Below are positions 1 to 14,239 of a DNA stretch of 64,000 nt, piece by piece. The position numbers and the translations under genes are program-made. This DNA is from Ideonella sp. A 288 (lineage in GTDB: Bacteria > Pseudomonadota > Gammaproteobacteria > Burkholderiales > Burkholderiaceae_C), in assembly GCF_002198735.1 (NCBI RefSeq), contig NZ_MWLO01000141.1:62001-126000 (forward strand). Reading direction: 5' to 3'. The notes beneath the pieces are model-generated. The model was not told where the DNA came from. It worked only from the letters and a program-made list of their open reading frames with translations, and ran no database searches. Position 1 is the first letter of the stretch; every line of letters starts with the position of its first letter.

Positions 1-262
1 AGGCGTAGGCGGCGCGGAACAGCTCGTGCGCCAGGCCGGCCCGCGCGACGAAGTTGCCCATCAGGATGAACAGCGGCACCACCGACAGCGTGTAGGCGAA
101 GCCGGTGTCGTAGACCACCTGTGCCGCGTTGGCCATGGTGGGTGGCCAGCCGCGCAGCAGGCCCAGGCCGACGAAGCCGACCATGCCCATCGCGAAGGCC
201 AGCGGGATGCGCAGCACCGCCAGCACGAACACCGCGATGAAGCCCAGCAGCGCGTCGGTCAC
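1..262 (-). CDS. TRAP transporter large permease (DctM-like), N-terminal fragment
   Basis: This is the membrane subunit that carries the translocation path of a TRAP secondary importer. Only the first 87 codons are inside the window; the gene runs off the left edge. It starts with GTG at 262, and that GTG shares four bases (GTGA) with the stop of the upstream small-permease gene, which fixes the start. The visible part is hydrophobic and contains PLFILMGNF, a segment typical of DctM proteins near the first re-entrant region; the second DctM in this window (start 50492) has the same words. It is third in a leftward P-Q-M operon. The substrate cannot be read from this fragment. Confidence 0.9.
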   Translation of the reverse strand, partial: MTDALLGFIAVFVLAVLRIPLAFAMGMVGFVGLGLLRGWPPTMANAAQVVYDTGFAYTLSVVPLFILMGNFVARAGLAHELFRAAYA

Positions 263-747
263 GGCGTGGTCTCGTCGACGCCAGCGTGGTGGTGCGCCAC
301 CGGCTGCAGCATCAGCAGGCCGTGCACCAGCGCCGTCACCACGCACAGCACGCTCATCACCCAGACGAAGGGGCCGAGCGGCAACTTCAGCTGCGCGGAG
401 ATGTCGCCGTACTCGATCATCTGGCTGCCCTTGGTCCACATCAGCCACGCGATGCCCAGGAGCGCGAGCATGCTGATGCCGTCGACGATGGCCTGCTGCA
501 CGCGCCGCACGGCGGGCGGGATCCAGCGGTCGAGTGAATCGAACACCACGTGCTCGCCCTGCAGCGACACCAGCGGCAGGCCGGCGAAGATGACGACGAC
601 CATCAGCAACTCGGTCAGCTCGAGCGAGCCCGGCACCGACGTCGACAACAGCTTGCGCCCGCCGACGTCGACGAAGGTCAGCGCCATGATGGCGAACAGC
701 GCAACCGCGGCCAACAGGCCGCAGAGCGTGGCGAGCAGGCGCCTCAA
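259..747 (-). CDS. TRAP transporter small permease (DctQ-like)
   Basis: This 162-residue protein has four predicted hydrophobic segments, the usual size and topology of DctQ, which scaffolds the large permease in the inner membrane. The family-typical region around residues 42-66 (ELTELLMVVVIFAGLP, then a short loop with GEHV) is present. It lies 34 bases downstream of the binding-protein gene and overlaps the large permease by four bases, so the three genes are almost certainly cotranscribed and translationally coupled. Confidence 0.9.
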   Translation of the reverse strand: MRRLLATLCGLLAAVALFAIMALTFVDVGGRKLLSTSVPGSLELTELLMVVVIFAGLPLVSLQGEHVVFDSLDRWIPPAVRRVQQAIVDGISMLALLGIAWLMWTKGSQMIEYGDISAQLKLPLGPFVWVMSVLCVVTALVHGLLMLQPVAHHHAGVDETTP

Positions 748-781
748 GGGACGGGCCGGCGCGGCGGGAACGACGTCGAGA

Positions 782-1810
782 TCACTTCAGCTTGGCGATG
801 TCGGCACGGAAGTCGGCCAGCGCCTTCTTCGGATCCTTCATGCCCTTGGCCTCGGCGGCCTTGGCCCAGGTGTCGACCATCGGCGCGACCTTGTCGCCGA
901 CCGACTTGACGAAGGCCGCGTCGGCCTTGGTGAGGGTGACGCCATTGGCCTGCATGAAGGCCAGGCCGCGGCGGTCGACCTTGTCCCAGGTCTTGCCGAA
1001 CAGGCGCGCCGCGAACTCGCCCGACAGCTCGTCGACGGCCTTCTTCACGTCGGGGGCCAGCGCGTCGTACTTGGCCTGGTTCATCATGAAGACGAAGCTG
1101 GTGTTGTACAGCCCGCCCGGGAACACGGTGGCGTGGCGGATCACCTTGTCGATCTTGAAGCTCTCGACCGACTCGGCCGGGAACAGCGTGCCGTCCATCA
1201 CCCCGGTGGACAGCAGTTCGTAGCTCTCGGTGGCGGGCTTGAGCGTGACGTTCATGCCCAGCGTCTTGCCGAGTTCATTGACCATGCCGCCGCCGACGCG
1301 CCACTTCATGCCCTGGAGGTCTTCGATGCGGGTGACCGGGCGCTTGGTGTTGAAGACGATGCCGGGGCCGTGCGTGAACACGGCCAGCACCTTGACGCCC
1401 TTGTGCTCCTCGGCCATGGCCGGCGTCTTGGCGTACTGGCGCTGGAAGGCCACTGACACCGGCTCGGACGCATCACCCAGGAACGGGAACTCGGCCATCT
1501 GCGTGGTGACGAAGCGGCCCGGCGTGTAGCCGTGCACCGTGAACGACAGGTCGGCCAGGCCATTGCGCACGGCGTCGAAGGTGGCCGGCGGCGCGGCCAC
1601 GGCCCGCGGCAGCAGGTTGCACTTGACCTTGCCGGTGGTCTTCTGCTCGAGCAGGTTGCACCACTCCTTCTGCGACTCGGTGAGCGCGTGCGTGGGCGGC
1701 ACCCAGGACGACGCGGTGAGCACCACCTGGGCGGATGCGGCGGCGCCGGACAGGCACGCAGCGCCAAGGAGGCCCAGCGTGCGGGGCGAAGGTTTGAATT
1801 GAGCGAACAT
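782..1810 (-). CDS. TRAP transporter substrate-binding protein (DctP family)
   Basis: This is the periplasmic solute receptor of the leftward TRAP operon, 342 residues. I chose the ATG at 1810 over an in-frame one at 1873: an AGGAG box sits just upstream of 1810, and the protein then begins with a normal Sec signal peptide ending near ASAQ. DctP hallmarks include the stretch GPGIVFNTKRPV followed by DLQGMKWRV; in this family an Arg in the second stretch binds the ligand carboxylate, so the substrate is probably an organic acid. There is no neighbouring enzyme gene that names the substrate. The 168 bases between this gene and the rightward gene at 1979 should hold both promoters. Confidence 0.9.
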   Translation of the reverse strand: MFAQFKPSPRTLGLLGAACLSGAAASAQVVLTASSWVPPTHALTESQKEWCNLLEQKTTGKVKCNLLPRAVAAPPATFDAVRNGLADLSFTVHGYTPGRFVTTQMAEFPFLGDASEPVSVAFQRQYAKTPAMAEEHKGVKVLAVFTHGPGIVFNTKRPVTRIEDLQGMKWRVGGGMVNELGKTLGMNVTLKPATESYELLSTGVMDGTLFPAESVESFKIDKVIRHATVFPGGLYNTSFVFMMNQAKYDALAPDVKKAVDELSGEFAARLFGKTWDKVDRRGLAFMQANGVTLTKADAAFVKSVGDKVAPMVDTWAKAAEAKGMKDPKKALADFRADIAKLK

Positions 1811-1978
1811 GCCAGGAACTCCTGCAGGGATGCAAACTGAAGGTATTGTGCCGGCCGGGTGCGCCGCACCCATTCAGGAAAACGCGCGTGCAGGGCTGTG
1901 ACGCGGGTCACGGCCCCTCGTTCGCGCCCCCCGGCTCACGGGAGAGCCAAGCGCGGCGCCGACGCCTAGCATGCGGGC

Positions 1979-2584
1979 ATGGACATCACCCAGCCCTCGA
2001 CGCCGCACGCGATGTCGTCCAGCGCGTTGACCCGCCAGGCCTTGCAACTGGCGGTGCGCGTGCTCGAGCTCGCGAAGGTGTATCGCAAACCGCATGACAT
2101 GAGTCAGGCCACGGCCCAGGTGGCGCGCTGCCTGAAGGCGATGCGCGACTTCGGTTCAGCCGAGGCCTACCTCAACGAATCGCTGGCCTGGACGGCGCTG
2201 ATCCATGGCCAGGATGCCCGCGTCGACGTGCTGTGCGAGCTGGCCGAGGTGGCCTGCACGCTGGCCGAGATGCTGGAAGACGACGAGGCCGCCGACGCGC
2301 CGCGCGGCGGCTCCCAGGCCGACATCCGCCGCGGCGCACGAGAGCGCGCGCGCGACCGGGCCTTCGAAGCCGCGCAGCTGGCCTCGCAGACCACCGATGC
2401 CCACTGGGAAGTGAAGGTGCTGCTGCGTGTGAGCGACGTGCTCAACCGCTGCGGCGACCACGACGATGCGGCCACGCTGCAAGACCGCGCGATCACGCTG
2501 CTGGGCCTGCAGCCCGATGCCGACAGCGCCGCCGATGCGCCGGCGGACGCGTTGCGCATGAAGGCGTCTCACCTGCTGATGTGA
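1979..2584 (+). CDS. hypothetical helical (TPR-like) protein
   Basis: This 201-residue soluble protein has no signal peptide or membrane segment. It is rich in Ala, Leu, Glu and Arg and appears to consist of repeated helix pairs, for example around residues 20-75 and 118-165 (DHDDAATLQDRAITLL resembles the second helix of a tetratricopeptide unit). No catalytic motif is visible. Its codon use matches the neighbours, with strong G/C third positions, which supports a real gene. It is monocistronic, divergent from the TRAP operon and convergent with uvrA. I do not recognise a specific family. A protein-interaction role is only an inference from the repeat-like helices. Confidence 0.7.
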   Translation: MDITQPSTPHAMSSSALTRQALQLAVRVLELAKVYRKPHDMSQATAQVARCLKAMRDFGSAEAYLNESLAWTALIHGQDARVDVLCELAEVACTLAEMLEDDEAADAPRGGSQADIRRGARERARDRAFEAAQLASQTTDAHWEVKVLLRVSDVLNRCGDHDDAATLQDRAITLLGLQPDADSAADAPADALRMKASHLLM

Positions 2585-2665
2585 CCCTGGCGCGGCGCGC
2601 CTGCCGAGCCCGCGTCAGCCCCCTCCACCCCTCGCGGTCAACGCGCCACGATCAGCGCGTGGTGC

Positions 2666-8503
<5,838 letters not shown>

Positions 8504-8567
8504 GGCTCGGGCGGGGGCTGGGGCGGCGAAGCGGACCATTCTAGGCAGACGGGCCCACCCGGACGTG

Positions 8568-8605
8568 ACATCGCCCGTTGCCACGACAGCGGCAACGGGC
8601 GATGT
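8568..8605 (-). terminator. perfect 15-bp hairpin downstream of the PEP-CTERM gene
   Basis: The arms 8568-8582 and 8591-8605 are perfect reverse complements (ACATCGCCCGTTGCC on the left), with an eight-base loop. The hairpin begins about 40 bases past the stop of the leftward PEP-CTERM gene and ends before the uvrA start, so it probably ends or stabilises the PEP-CTERM transcript. No clear T-run follows in the leftward direction, so classical Rho-independent termination is uncertain. Confidence 0.6.
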
Positions 8606-8645
8606 TGAACTTCAGGTCAAGCCGGCCCGACGGCCGGCAGTGGCC

Positions 8646-9305
8646 TCAGGCGGCCCGCGTGGCGCGACGCCGTCCGGCCAGGCCGGCGGCGAGGAGACCG
8701 AAGGCCGCCAGGCCCAGCGAGGCGGGCTCGGGCACCACGGCAGCGCGGCTGCCGAGCACGAAATCCCGGGCGCCGTTGAAGTCGATGCCCAACTGCAGGT
8801 TGAACGCGCCGCCCTGCTCCCAGCTGATGGCTTCGTACTCGTACACCCCGGCGGCCAGGTCGAAGAAGGCCGAATCGGTCTGCACGTTGGCCGTGTCGGT
8901 GTTGAAGGTGATCACCTCGTCACCGCCCACGGTGAGCCGCAGGCCGTCGTCGTGGAACGACAGGAAGCTGTAGCGCCCCGCCGCAAGCGTGATGAAGCCC
9001 GACACGCGCACGGCGAAGAGCGGGTCGGCGCCAGCGAACGGCACGTCAGCGTCCTGCAGATCGACGAAATCCATGAACTGCGTGGCGCGGTTCAGCACGT
9101 TGAAACCGCCCGCGCCGTTGAGCGCGTTGACCGCGTCAGCGATCGAGTGCGGCGACGCATCCACCTGCGCCCACTCGACCTTGAAGCCGTCCACCAGCGC
9201 CGGCGGCGGCACGATCGGGGTCGGGGCGGCGTGGGCCGAGACAAGGGCCAACGCGCCCAGCAGAAAGGCCGCGACGGTGCGACGGACAGATGGCACGAGA
9301 TGCAT
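8646..9305 (-). CDS. PEP-CTERM sorting-domain protein with PA14-like fold
   Basis: This 219-residue exported protein starts at 9305 (GGAG six bases upstream) with a signal peptide ending near AHAAPT. The last 30 residues are a textbook PEP-CTERM sorting signal: VPEPASLG, a hydrophobic segment, then GRRRATR. Such proteins are processed by an exosortase and delivered to the cell surface or exopolysaccharide. The middle (about residues 95-170) contains GRYSFLSFHDDGLRLTVGG, which resembles the PA14-type beta-barrel found in carbohydrate-binding and adhesive proteins. The gene is alone on its strand. A sigma-54-type promoter lies about 50 bases upstream. The exact ligand is unknown. Confidence 0.85.
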   Translation of the reverse strand: MHLVPSVRRTVAAFLLGALALVSAHAAPTPIVPPPALVDGFKVEWAQVDASPHSIADAVNALNGAGGFNVLNRATQFMDFVDLQDADVPFAGADPLFAVRVSGFITLAAGRYSFLSFHDDGLRLTVGGDEVITFNTDTANVQTDSAFFDLAAGVYEYEAISWEQGGAFNLQLGIDFNGARDFVLGSRAAVVPEPASLGLAAFGLLAAGLAGRRRATRAA

Positions 9306-9325
9306 GAAGGCTCCGATCGGATCAC

Positions 9326-9342
9326 GCGACCACGTTGGTCGC
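9326..9342. repeat. 7-bp perfect dyad in the PEP-CTERM leader
   Basis: GCGACCA, spacer CGT, TGGTCGC form a perfect inverted repeat. It lies just downstream of the predicted start of transcription of the leftward gene, so it could be an operator or an RNA hairpin in the 5' leader. Nothing in the sequence names the binding protein. Confidence 0.4.
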
Positions 9343-9357
9343 ATTGATTGCAGTGGG

Positions 9358-9373
9358 TGCAATTTCCACGCCA
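9358..9373 (-). promoter_or_regulatory. predicted sigma-54 (RpoN) promoter of the PEP-CTERM gene
   Basis: On the minus strand the sequence reads TGGCGTGGAAATTGCA. It has the invariant GG and GC dinucleotides of the -24/-12 elements with exactly ten bases between them, and the -12 block TTGCA is perfect. Transcription would start near 9347 and give a leader of about 42 bases. PEP-CTERM genes are known to be controlled by the PrsK/PrsR/RpoN system in related bacteria, which supports the call; no PrsR site has been identified here. Confidence 0.6.
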
Positions 9374-9667
9374 CATGCAATGGCCTGACGCCAAGCCGTT
9401 GATTCAAAGGCACTTTCGCACCCATCCCGAAGGATGGGCCAAGGCTGCGCGACCGCAGGATGTAAAGGTCGCCGACAGTCCGCCGGGCGGCGATGCCCGC
9501 CTTGCACAACCCGCTCTCGGCGGCCCGACGGGACGGCGGGCACCGCAGCGTCGGCAAGTCCCTACCCCCGACTGAGGGGTGTCCTCGACGGCATCGACGC
9601 AAAGGGGCGAGGCGACAATTGCCGATCGTTGGGGCAGCGTTCTCCCGAGCGCGCCCGTGGAGACAAG

Positions 9668-10786
9668 ATGAAGAAGAGCCCACTGCGGCCCGCCACCGCG
9701 TTCGCGATGCTGTGCCTGCTGGCCGCGTCGGCCTTTGGCCAGATCAAGATCGGCCAGACCTCCAGCTTCACGGGCCCGGTGGCCTCTGGGGTCAAGGAAG
9801 GCACCGACGGTGCCAAGCTGTACATCGACCAGGTCAATTCCCGCGGCGGCGTGCTGGGGCAGCGCATCGAGCTGGTGTCGCTGGACGACAAGTTCGACGC
9901 CACGCTGGCCGCCCAGAACGCCAAGACGCTGATCGACCAGGGCGTGGTGGCGCTGTTCTTCAACCGCGGCACGCCGCAGACCCAGGCCATCCTGCCGCTG
10001 CTCACCGAGCACCGCATCCCGTTGATCGCGCCGTCCACCGGCGCCATGCTGCTGCACGAGCCGGTGCATCCCTGGGTGTTCAACGTGCGCGCCACCTACC
10101 AGAAGGAGGCCGAGCGCGCGGTGCGCCACCTCAGCCTGATCGGCGTCGAGCGCATCGTCCTGCTGCAGTCCAGCGATGCCTTCGGCGACGATGGTGCCGC
10201 CGGGGCGTTGAAAGGCTTCGCCGCGGTGGGCAAGACGCCGCGCGTGCACATCAAGTACGACCGCAGCAAGCCCGACTTCGCCCCGGTGGTGCCGAAGATC
10301 ATCGAGTCGGATGCCCAGGCCGTGATCTTCATCGGCGCGGGCACGCATGTCTCCGATGGCGTGGCGGCACTGCGCGACGCGGGTTCACGGGCCCAGATCG
10401 TCACGCTGTCGAACAATGCCTCGTCCGGCTTCGTCAAGGCACTGAAGGACAACGCCCGTGGCACGGTGGTCAGCCAGGTGTTCCCCTACGAGCGCTCGAT
10501 GTCCGCCCCCATCGTGAAGGAACTGGCCGACCTGCTGGCGGCCACCAAGGCCAAGGGCGAGGTGACGCCGGCGATGCTGGAAGGCTTCGCCGCGGCGAAG
10601 GTGATGGTCGAGGCACTGCGGCGTGCCGGCAAGGACCCCACGCGCGACCGCATCAGGGCCGCGCTGGAAACCTTCAAGCGCGTCGACATCGGCGGTCTCG
10701 AGGTGTCGTTCAGCCCCACCGACCACACCGGGCTGGACTACTCCGACCTGTCGATCATCGGCCCCAACGGCGCCTTCCGGCGCTGA
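9668..10786 (+). CDS. ABC transporter substrate-binding protein, Leu/Ile/Val (LivK) family, orphan
   Basis: This 372-residue periplasmic binding protein of the type I fold (Peripla_BP_6) starts at ATG 9668, preceded by GGAGA. It has a Sec signal peptide ending near SAFGQ and a mature start KIGQTSSFTGP, typical of LivK proteins. It is not in the same operon as the Liv permeases: it reads toward livF, and the two stops are only 22 bases apart. It could supply an alternative ligand to the same permease or act as an orphan receptor. The ligand is not predictable from sequence. Confidence 0.85.
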   Translation: MKKSPLRPATAFAMLCLLAASAFGQIKIGQTSSFTGPVASGVKEGTDGAKLYIDQVNSRGGVLGQRIELVSLDDKFDATLAAQNAKTLIDQGVVALFFNRGTPQTQAILPLLTEHRIPLIAPSTGAMLLHEPVHPWVFNVRATYQKEAERAVRHLSLIGVERIVLLQSSDAFGDDGAAGALKGFAAVGKTPRVHIKYDRSKPDFAPVVPKIIESDAQAVIFIGAGTHVSDGVAALRDAGSRAQIVTLSNNASSGFVKALKDNARGTVVSQVFPYERSMSAPIVKELADLLAATKAKGEVTPAMLEGFAAAKVMVEALRRAGKDPTRDRIRAALETFKRVDIGGLEVSFSPTDHTGLDYSDLSIIGPNGAFRR

Positions 10787-10808
10787 CGCCGGACCGGCGC
10801 CCGGCCGC

Positions 10809-11522
10809 TCACACGCCCAGGAAGCTGGCCAGCGCCGGGCTGTCGGCCACCTCGTCCGCGGCGCCCTGCAGCACCGCCTGGCCCTTCTGCAGCACGATGG
10901 CGCGGTCGCTGCGGGCCAGCACCTTGCGGTAGTCGCGGTCGACGATCAGCGTGGCGATGCCGCTGGCGCGGATCTCGCCGATGACGCGCCAGATCTCGGC
11001 CACGATCAGCGGCGCCAGGCCTTCGGTGGCCTCGTCCAGGATGATCAGTTCAGGGTGGGTCATCAGCGCGCGGCCGATCGACAGCATCTGCTGCTCGCCA
11101 CCCGACAACTGGCTGCCCAGGTTGCCCAGCCGCTCGGACAGGCGGGGGAAGGTCTGCATCACCTTGTCGAAGGACCAGTCGCCACGGCCGTCACGGCCGA
11201 GGCGCGAGGCCATCACCAGGTTCTCCCGGACGCTCAGATTGGGAAATATGCCGCGGCCTTCGGGCACGTAGGCGACACCCAGCCGGGCCACCTCGTGCGG
11301 CCGGGCGCGCGACGCGTCCTGGCCGAACAGCGTGATGCGGCCGTCGCGCTCGGTGACGTGGCCCAGCAGCGTGCGGATCAGCGTGCTCTTGCCCATGCCG
11401 TTGCGGCCCAGCAGGCCGACGGTCTCGCCACGGGCGATGTCCAGGTCGACGCCGTGCAGCACGTGGCTGCTGCCGTACCAGGCGTGCAGTCCGCGGGCCT
11501 CGACGATGGCTTCGGCGGCCAT
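10809..11522 (-). CDS. livF: branched-chain-type ABC transporter ATPase, LivF subunit
   Basis: This is one of two ATPases that drive the Liv-type importer, 237 residues, the usual length. It has Walker A GRNGMGKST, signature LSGGEQQ, Walker B LIILDEA and a switch His replaced by Asp in the motif TLIVDRD, where most homologues have E/D-H or Q-N. Its ATG overlaps the livG stop by four bases (ATGA). It is the last gene of the leftward benzoate operon that begins at the boxR divergent promoter, so the probable cargo is benzoate or a related aromatic acid. Confidence 0.9.
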   Translation of the reverse strand: MAAEAIVEARGLHAWYGSSHVLHGVDLDIARGETVGLLGRNGMGKSTLIRTLLGHVTERDGRITLFGQDASRARPHEVARLGVAYVPEGRGIFPNLSVRENLVMASRLGRDGRGDWSFDKVMQTFPRLSERLGNLGSQLSGGEQQMLSIGRALMTHPELIILDEATEGLAPLIVAEIWRVIGEIRASGIATLIVDRDYRKVLARSDRAIVLQKGQAVLQGAADEVADSPALASFLGV

Positions 11523-12292
11523 CAGTGGCCTCCGAAGGCGGCGGTGTCGCCGAGGTAGGCCATCTGCACCTCGGCATTGCTGCGCACTTCGGCCGGCGTG
11601 CCCGAGGCGATGACGGCGCCGTTGACCATCACGGTGATGCGGTCGGCGATGCGGAACACGGCGTCCATGTCGTGCTCGACCAGCAGGATGGCGTGCGCGG
11701 CTTTCAGCTCGGCCAGCAGCGCCAGCATGCGCTCGGTCTCCTCGGCGCCCATGCCGGCCAGCGGCTCGTCGAGCAGCAGCACCTGGGGCGCGGTGGCCAG
11801 GCACATCGCGATCTCGAGCTGCCGCTTCTGGCCGTGGCTGAGGAGGCCGGCCGAGCGGTCGAGCAGGTCGGACAGGCCGGCGCGCGCCGCGGCATCGCGC
11901 GCGGCGGCCACCGTCGGCGCGATGCGCGCGGCGTCGCGCCACCAGGCCCAGGCCTGCTGCTGCCGCGCCTGCGCGGCCAGGCGGCAGTTCTCCAGCACGC
12001 TGAAGCTCGGGTAGATGGTGTTGCGCTGGTAGCTGCGGCCCAGGCCGGCGCGCGCGCGGCGCGGTTGCGTCCACCCGGTGACGTCGTGGCCGAGCAGGTC
12101 GACGCTGCCGCTCGACGGCGGGATCTCGCCCGACAGCAGGTTGATCAACGTCGACTTGCCGGCCCCGTTGGTGCCGATGACCGCATGCACGTCGCCGCGG
12201 GCCACTTCGAGCGACACCTGGTTGACGGCCACCAGGCCGCCCCAGCGGCGCGTGAGTTCACGGCCGCGCAGCAATACCTCAGACGGGCCCAT
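11522..12292 (-). CDS. livG: branched-chain-type ABC transporter ATPase, LivG subunit
   Basis: This is the second ATPase of the importer, 256 residues. Walker A is GTNGAGKST, the signature region is LSHGQKRQLEIA rather than LSGGQ (common in LivG), Walker B is LLLDEPLAGM, and the switch region is LVEHD. The start at 12292 overlaps the end of livM by 14 bases. It acts with LivF at the cytoplasmic face of the LivH/LivM permease pair. Confidence 0.9.
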   Translation of the reverse strand: MGPSEVLLRGRELTRRWGGLVAVNQVSLEVARGDVHAVIGTNGAGKSTLINLLSGEIPPSSGSVDLLGHDVTGWTQPRRARAGLGRSYQRNTIYPSFSVLENCRLAAQARQQQAWAWWRDAARIAPTVAAARDAAARAGLSDLLDRSAGLLSHGQKRQLEIAMCLATAPQVLLLDEPLAGMGAEETERMLALLAELKAAHAILLVEHDMDAVFRIADRITVMVNGAVIASGTPAEVRSNAEVQMAYLGDTAAFGGH

Positions 12293-13310
12293 GCGTGGCC
12301 TCCGTGGATTCGGCGCGGCGGTCGCTGCCCGATCGCCCGCTCAATGACCCGGTCAGCCGGTCGCGCCACTGGCCGGGCAGCCCCACCAGGCCGCGCGGCA
12401 GCAGGGCCACGCTGGCGATGATGGTCAGGCCCAGGCCCAGGTGCCAGTGCTTGGCGAAGGCACCGAACACCGCCTCGGACTTGAAGAACTCCTGCAGCAG
12501 CGCGAAGGCGAAGGCACCGATCAGCGCGCCACGCAGGTGCCCCAGGCCGCCCAGGATGATCATGATCAGCACGGCGCCGCTGAGGTGCCAGCTCATCAGT
12601 TCGGGGTTGACGAATCCATCTTTCACGGCAAACAGGAAACCCGCGAGCCCGGCGATGCCGCCCGACACGGTGAAGGCCGCCAGCTTGTACGGGTAGGTGG
12701 AAAAGCCGGTGGCCCGCATGCGCTGCTCGTTGACGCGGATGCCGGCCAGCGCGCGGCCGAAGGGCGAGCGCAGCAGCAGCGCCAGGAAGCCGAACACCGC
12801 CACCAGGCAGGCCAGCGTGAAGCCGTACAGCACCACCGGCTTGTCGAGGTCGACCCAGGTGCCGAGCACCGGCTTGGCCGTCAGGTAGATGCCGTCGGTG
12901 CCGCCGCCCAGTGGCGTGTCGTGCACCACGTAGTAGGCCATCTGCGCAAAGGCCAGCGTCACCATGATGAAGTACACGCCCTTGGTGCGCAGCGACAGCG
13001 CCCCCACCGCCAGCGCATAGGCCGCGGCCGCCAGCACGCAGGCCGGCAGCAGCCAGAGCAGGCCGGGGGCATCCGAGGCCGGCGACAGCAGCACGGTGGC
13101 ATAGGCGCCGATGCCGAAGAAGGCCGCCTGGCCGAAGCACACCAGACCGGTGGTGCCGACCAGCAATTCGAGGCTGAGCGCGAAGATGGCGTAGACCATG
13201 ATCTTGGTGACCAGGTCGACGCCATAGGCGCCGGACACCAGCGGCCACAGCGCCAGCGCGGCGAAGGCGACGATCACGAAGGCGGCCTTGGAACGGTCGA
13301 GCGTCATCAT
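12279..13310 (-). CDS. livM: branched-chain-type ABC transporter permease, LivM subunit
   Basis: This 343-residue inner-membrane permease has about eight to ten hydrophobic helices and the family words GLVCFGQAAFFGIGAY and GGLGHLRGALIGA, the latter being the cytoplasmic loop that contacts the ATPases. I chose ATG 13310 because it overlaps the livH stop (ATGATGA region); a second ATG at 13307 is possible and changes one residue. It carries a C-terminal polar extension of about 30 residues that overlaps the livG start. Confidence 0.9.
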   Translation of the reverse strand: MMTLDRSKAAFVIVAFAALALWPLVSGAYGVDLVTKIMVYAIFALSLELLVGTTGLVCFGQAAFFGIGAYATVLLSPASDAPGLLWLLPACVLAAAAYALAVGALSLRTKGVYFIMVTLAFAQMAYYVVHDTPLGGGTDGIYLTAKPVLGTWVDLDKPVVLYGFTLACLVAVFGFLALLLRSPFGRALAGIRVNEQRMRATGFSTYPYKLAAFTVSGGIAGLAGFLFAVKDGFVNPELMSWHLSGAVLIMIILGGLGHLRGALIGAFAFALLQEFFKSEAVFGAFAKHWHLGLGLTIIASVALLPRGLVGLPGQWRDRLTGSLSGRSGSDRRAESTEATHGPV

Positions 13311-14188
13311 CCCGCCTTGAACAGGCCGTCCGGCTTCCACAGCAGGATCAGCGCCATCAGCACGTACACCAGCACGCCGGCGGCCTGCGGCAGCAGCACC
13401 TTGCCGAAGGTGTCGACCGCGCCGATCAGCAGGGCCGCCAGCAATGCGCCGCGGATCGAGCCGATGCCGCCGATCACCACCACCACGAAGCAGATGATCA
13501 GCACCGAGTTGCCCATGCCCGGGTACACGCTGGACACCGGTGCCGCCACCATGCCGGCCAGCACCGCGATGGCCACGCCGGCCGCGAAGACCACCCGGTA
13601 GAGGAACTTGATGTCGATGCCCAGGCTCTGCACCATCTCGCGGTTGGTGCTGCCGGCGCGGATCATCATGCCCAGCCGCGTGCGCGTGAAGACGAACCAC
13701 ATGCCCGCCGCCAGCGCCAGGCACACGCCGCTGACGAACAGCCGGTACACCGGGTAGGTCATCAACTCGCCCAGCGGCAGCGTGCCGGCCAGCAGCGGCG
13801 GTGGCTGCACCCCGTGCACGTCGTCGCCGACCAGCAGGCTGCGCAGTTCCTCGAACACCAGGATCAGCCCGTAGGTCATCAGCACCTGCTGCAGGTGCTC
13901 GCGCTCGTAGAGGAAGCTGAAGAACACCCACTCCAGCACATAGCCCAGCAGCACGGCCAGCACCACGCCCACCGCCAGCGTCGCGAAGAAGCCGCCGCCG
14001 AACGTGCGCTCCACCACCGGCGCCAGCGCGAACGCCATGTACGCGCCGATCATGTAGAAGCTGCCGTGCGCCAGGTTGATGACGCCCATGATCCCGAAGA
14101 TCAGCGTCAGCCCCGACGCCACCAGGAACAGCAGCAGCCCGTACTGCAGCGAGTTCAGGCACTGGATCAGGAAGGTGGCAAGGTCCAT
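13307..14188 (-). CDS. livH: branched-chain-type ABC transporter permease, LivH subunit
   Basis: This 293-residue inner-membrane permease partners LivM. The start MDLATFLIQCLNSLQYGLLL and the block GVINLAHGSFYMIGAY are typical of LivH, and GGIGSIRGALLAA is the ATPase-contact loop. It is separated from the upstream binding-protein gene by a 167-base gap that holds a large nested palindrome, which may let the binding protein be made in excess over the membrane subunits. Confidence 0.9.
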   Translation of the reverse strand: MDLATFLIQCLNSLQYGLLLFLVASGLTLIFGIMGVINLAHGSFYMIGAYMAFALAPVVERTFGGGFFATLAVGVVLAVLLGYVLEWVFFSFLYEREHLQQVLMTYGLILVFEELRSLLVGDDVHGVQPPPLLAGTLPLGELMTYPVYRLFVSGVCLALAAGMWFVFTRTRLGMMIRAGSTNREMVQSLGIDIKFLYRVVFAAGVAIAVLAGMVAAPVSSVYPGMGNSVLIICFVVVVIGGIGSIRGALLAALLIGAVDTFGKVLLPQAAGVLVYVLMALILLWKPDGLFKAG

Positions 14189-14239
14189 GGGCAGGTCAAC
14201 GCAGCCGTGCAGGTTCGATCACTGAGGTCCAGCTGAAAT

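Larger units (their letters stand above)
9306..9667. other. divergent intergenic region between PEP-CTERM and orphan binding-protein genes
   Basis: This 362-base stretch has no convincing gene. It contains the predicted sigma-54 promoter for the leftward gene (9358-9373), a 17-base dyad in that gene's leader (9326-9342), and a small hairpin at 9421-9438 (CCCATCC, loop CGAA, GGATGGG). A purine-rich GGAGA lies just before the rightward start at 9668. I found no convincing sigma-70 promoter for the rightward gene. Confidence 0.6.

Noticed and set aside
26-1456. A 476-codon plus-strand frame across the TRAP genes
   Set aside because: It is antisense to DctQ and DctP, both of which have clear family features, and its composition is that of a shadow frame.
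9591-9640. GACGCAAAGG-like words suggesting a cyclic di-GMP riboswitch upstream of the binding-protein gene
   Set aside because: Only one short consensus word is present; the second stem, the tetraloop-receptor parts and a terminator or anti-terminator are missing.
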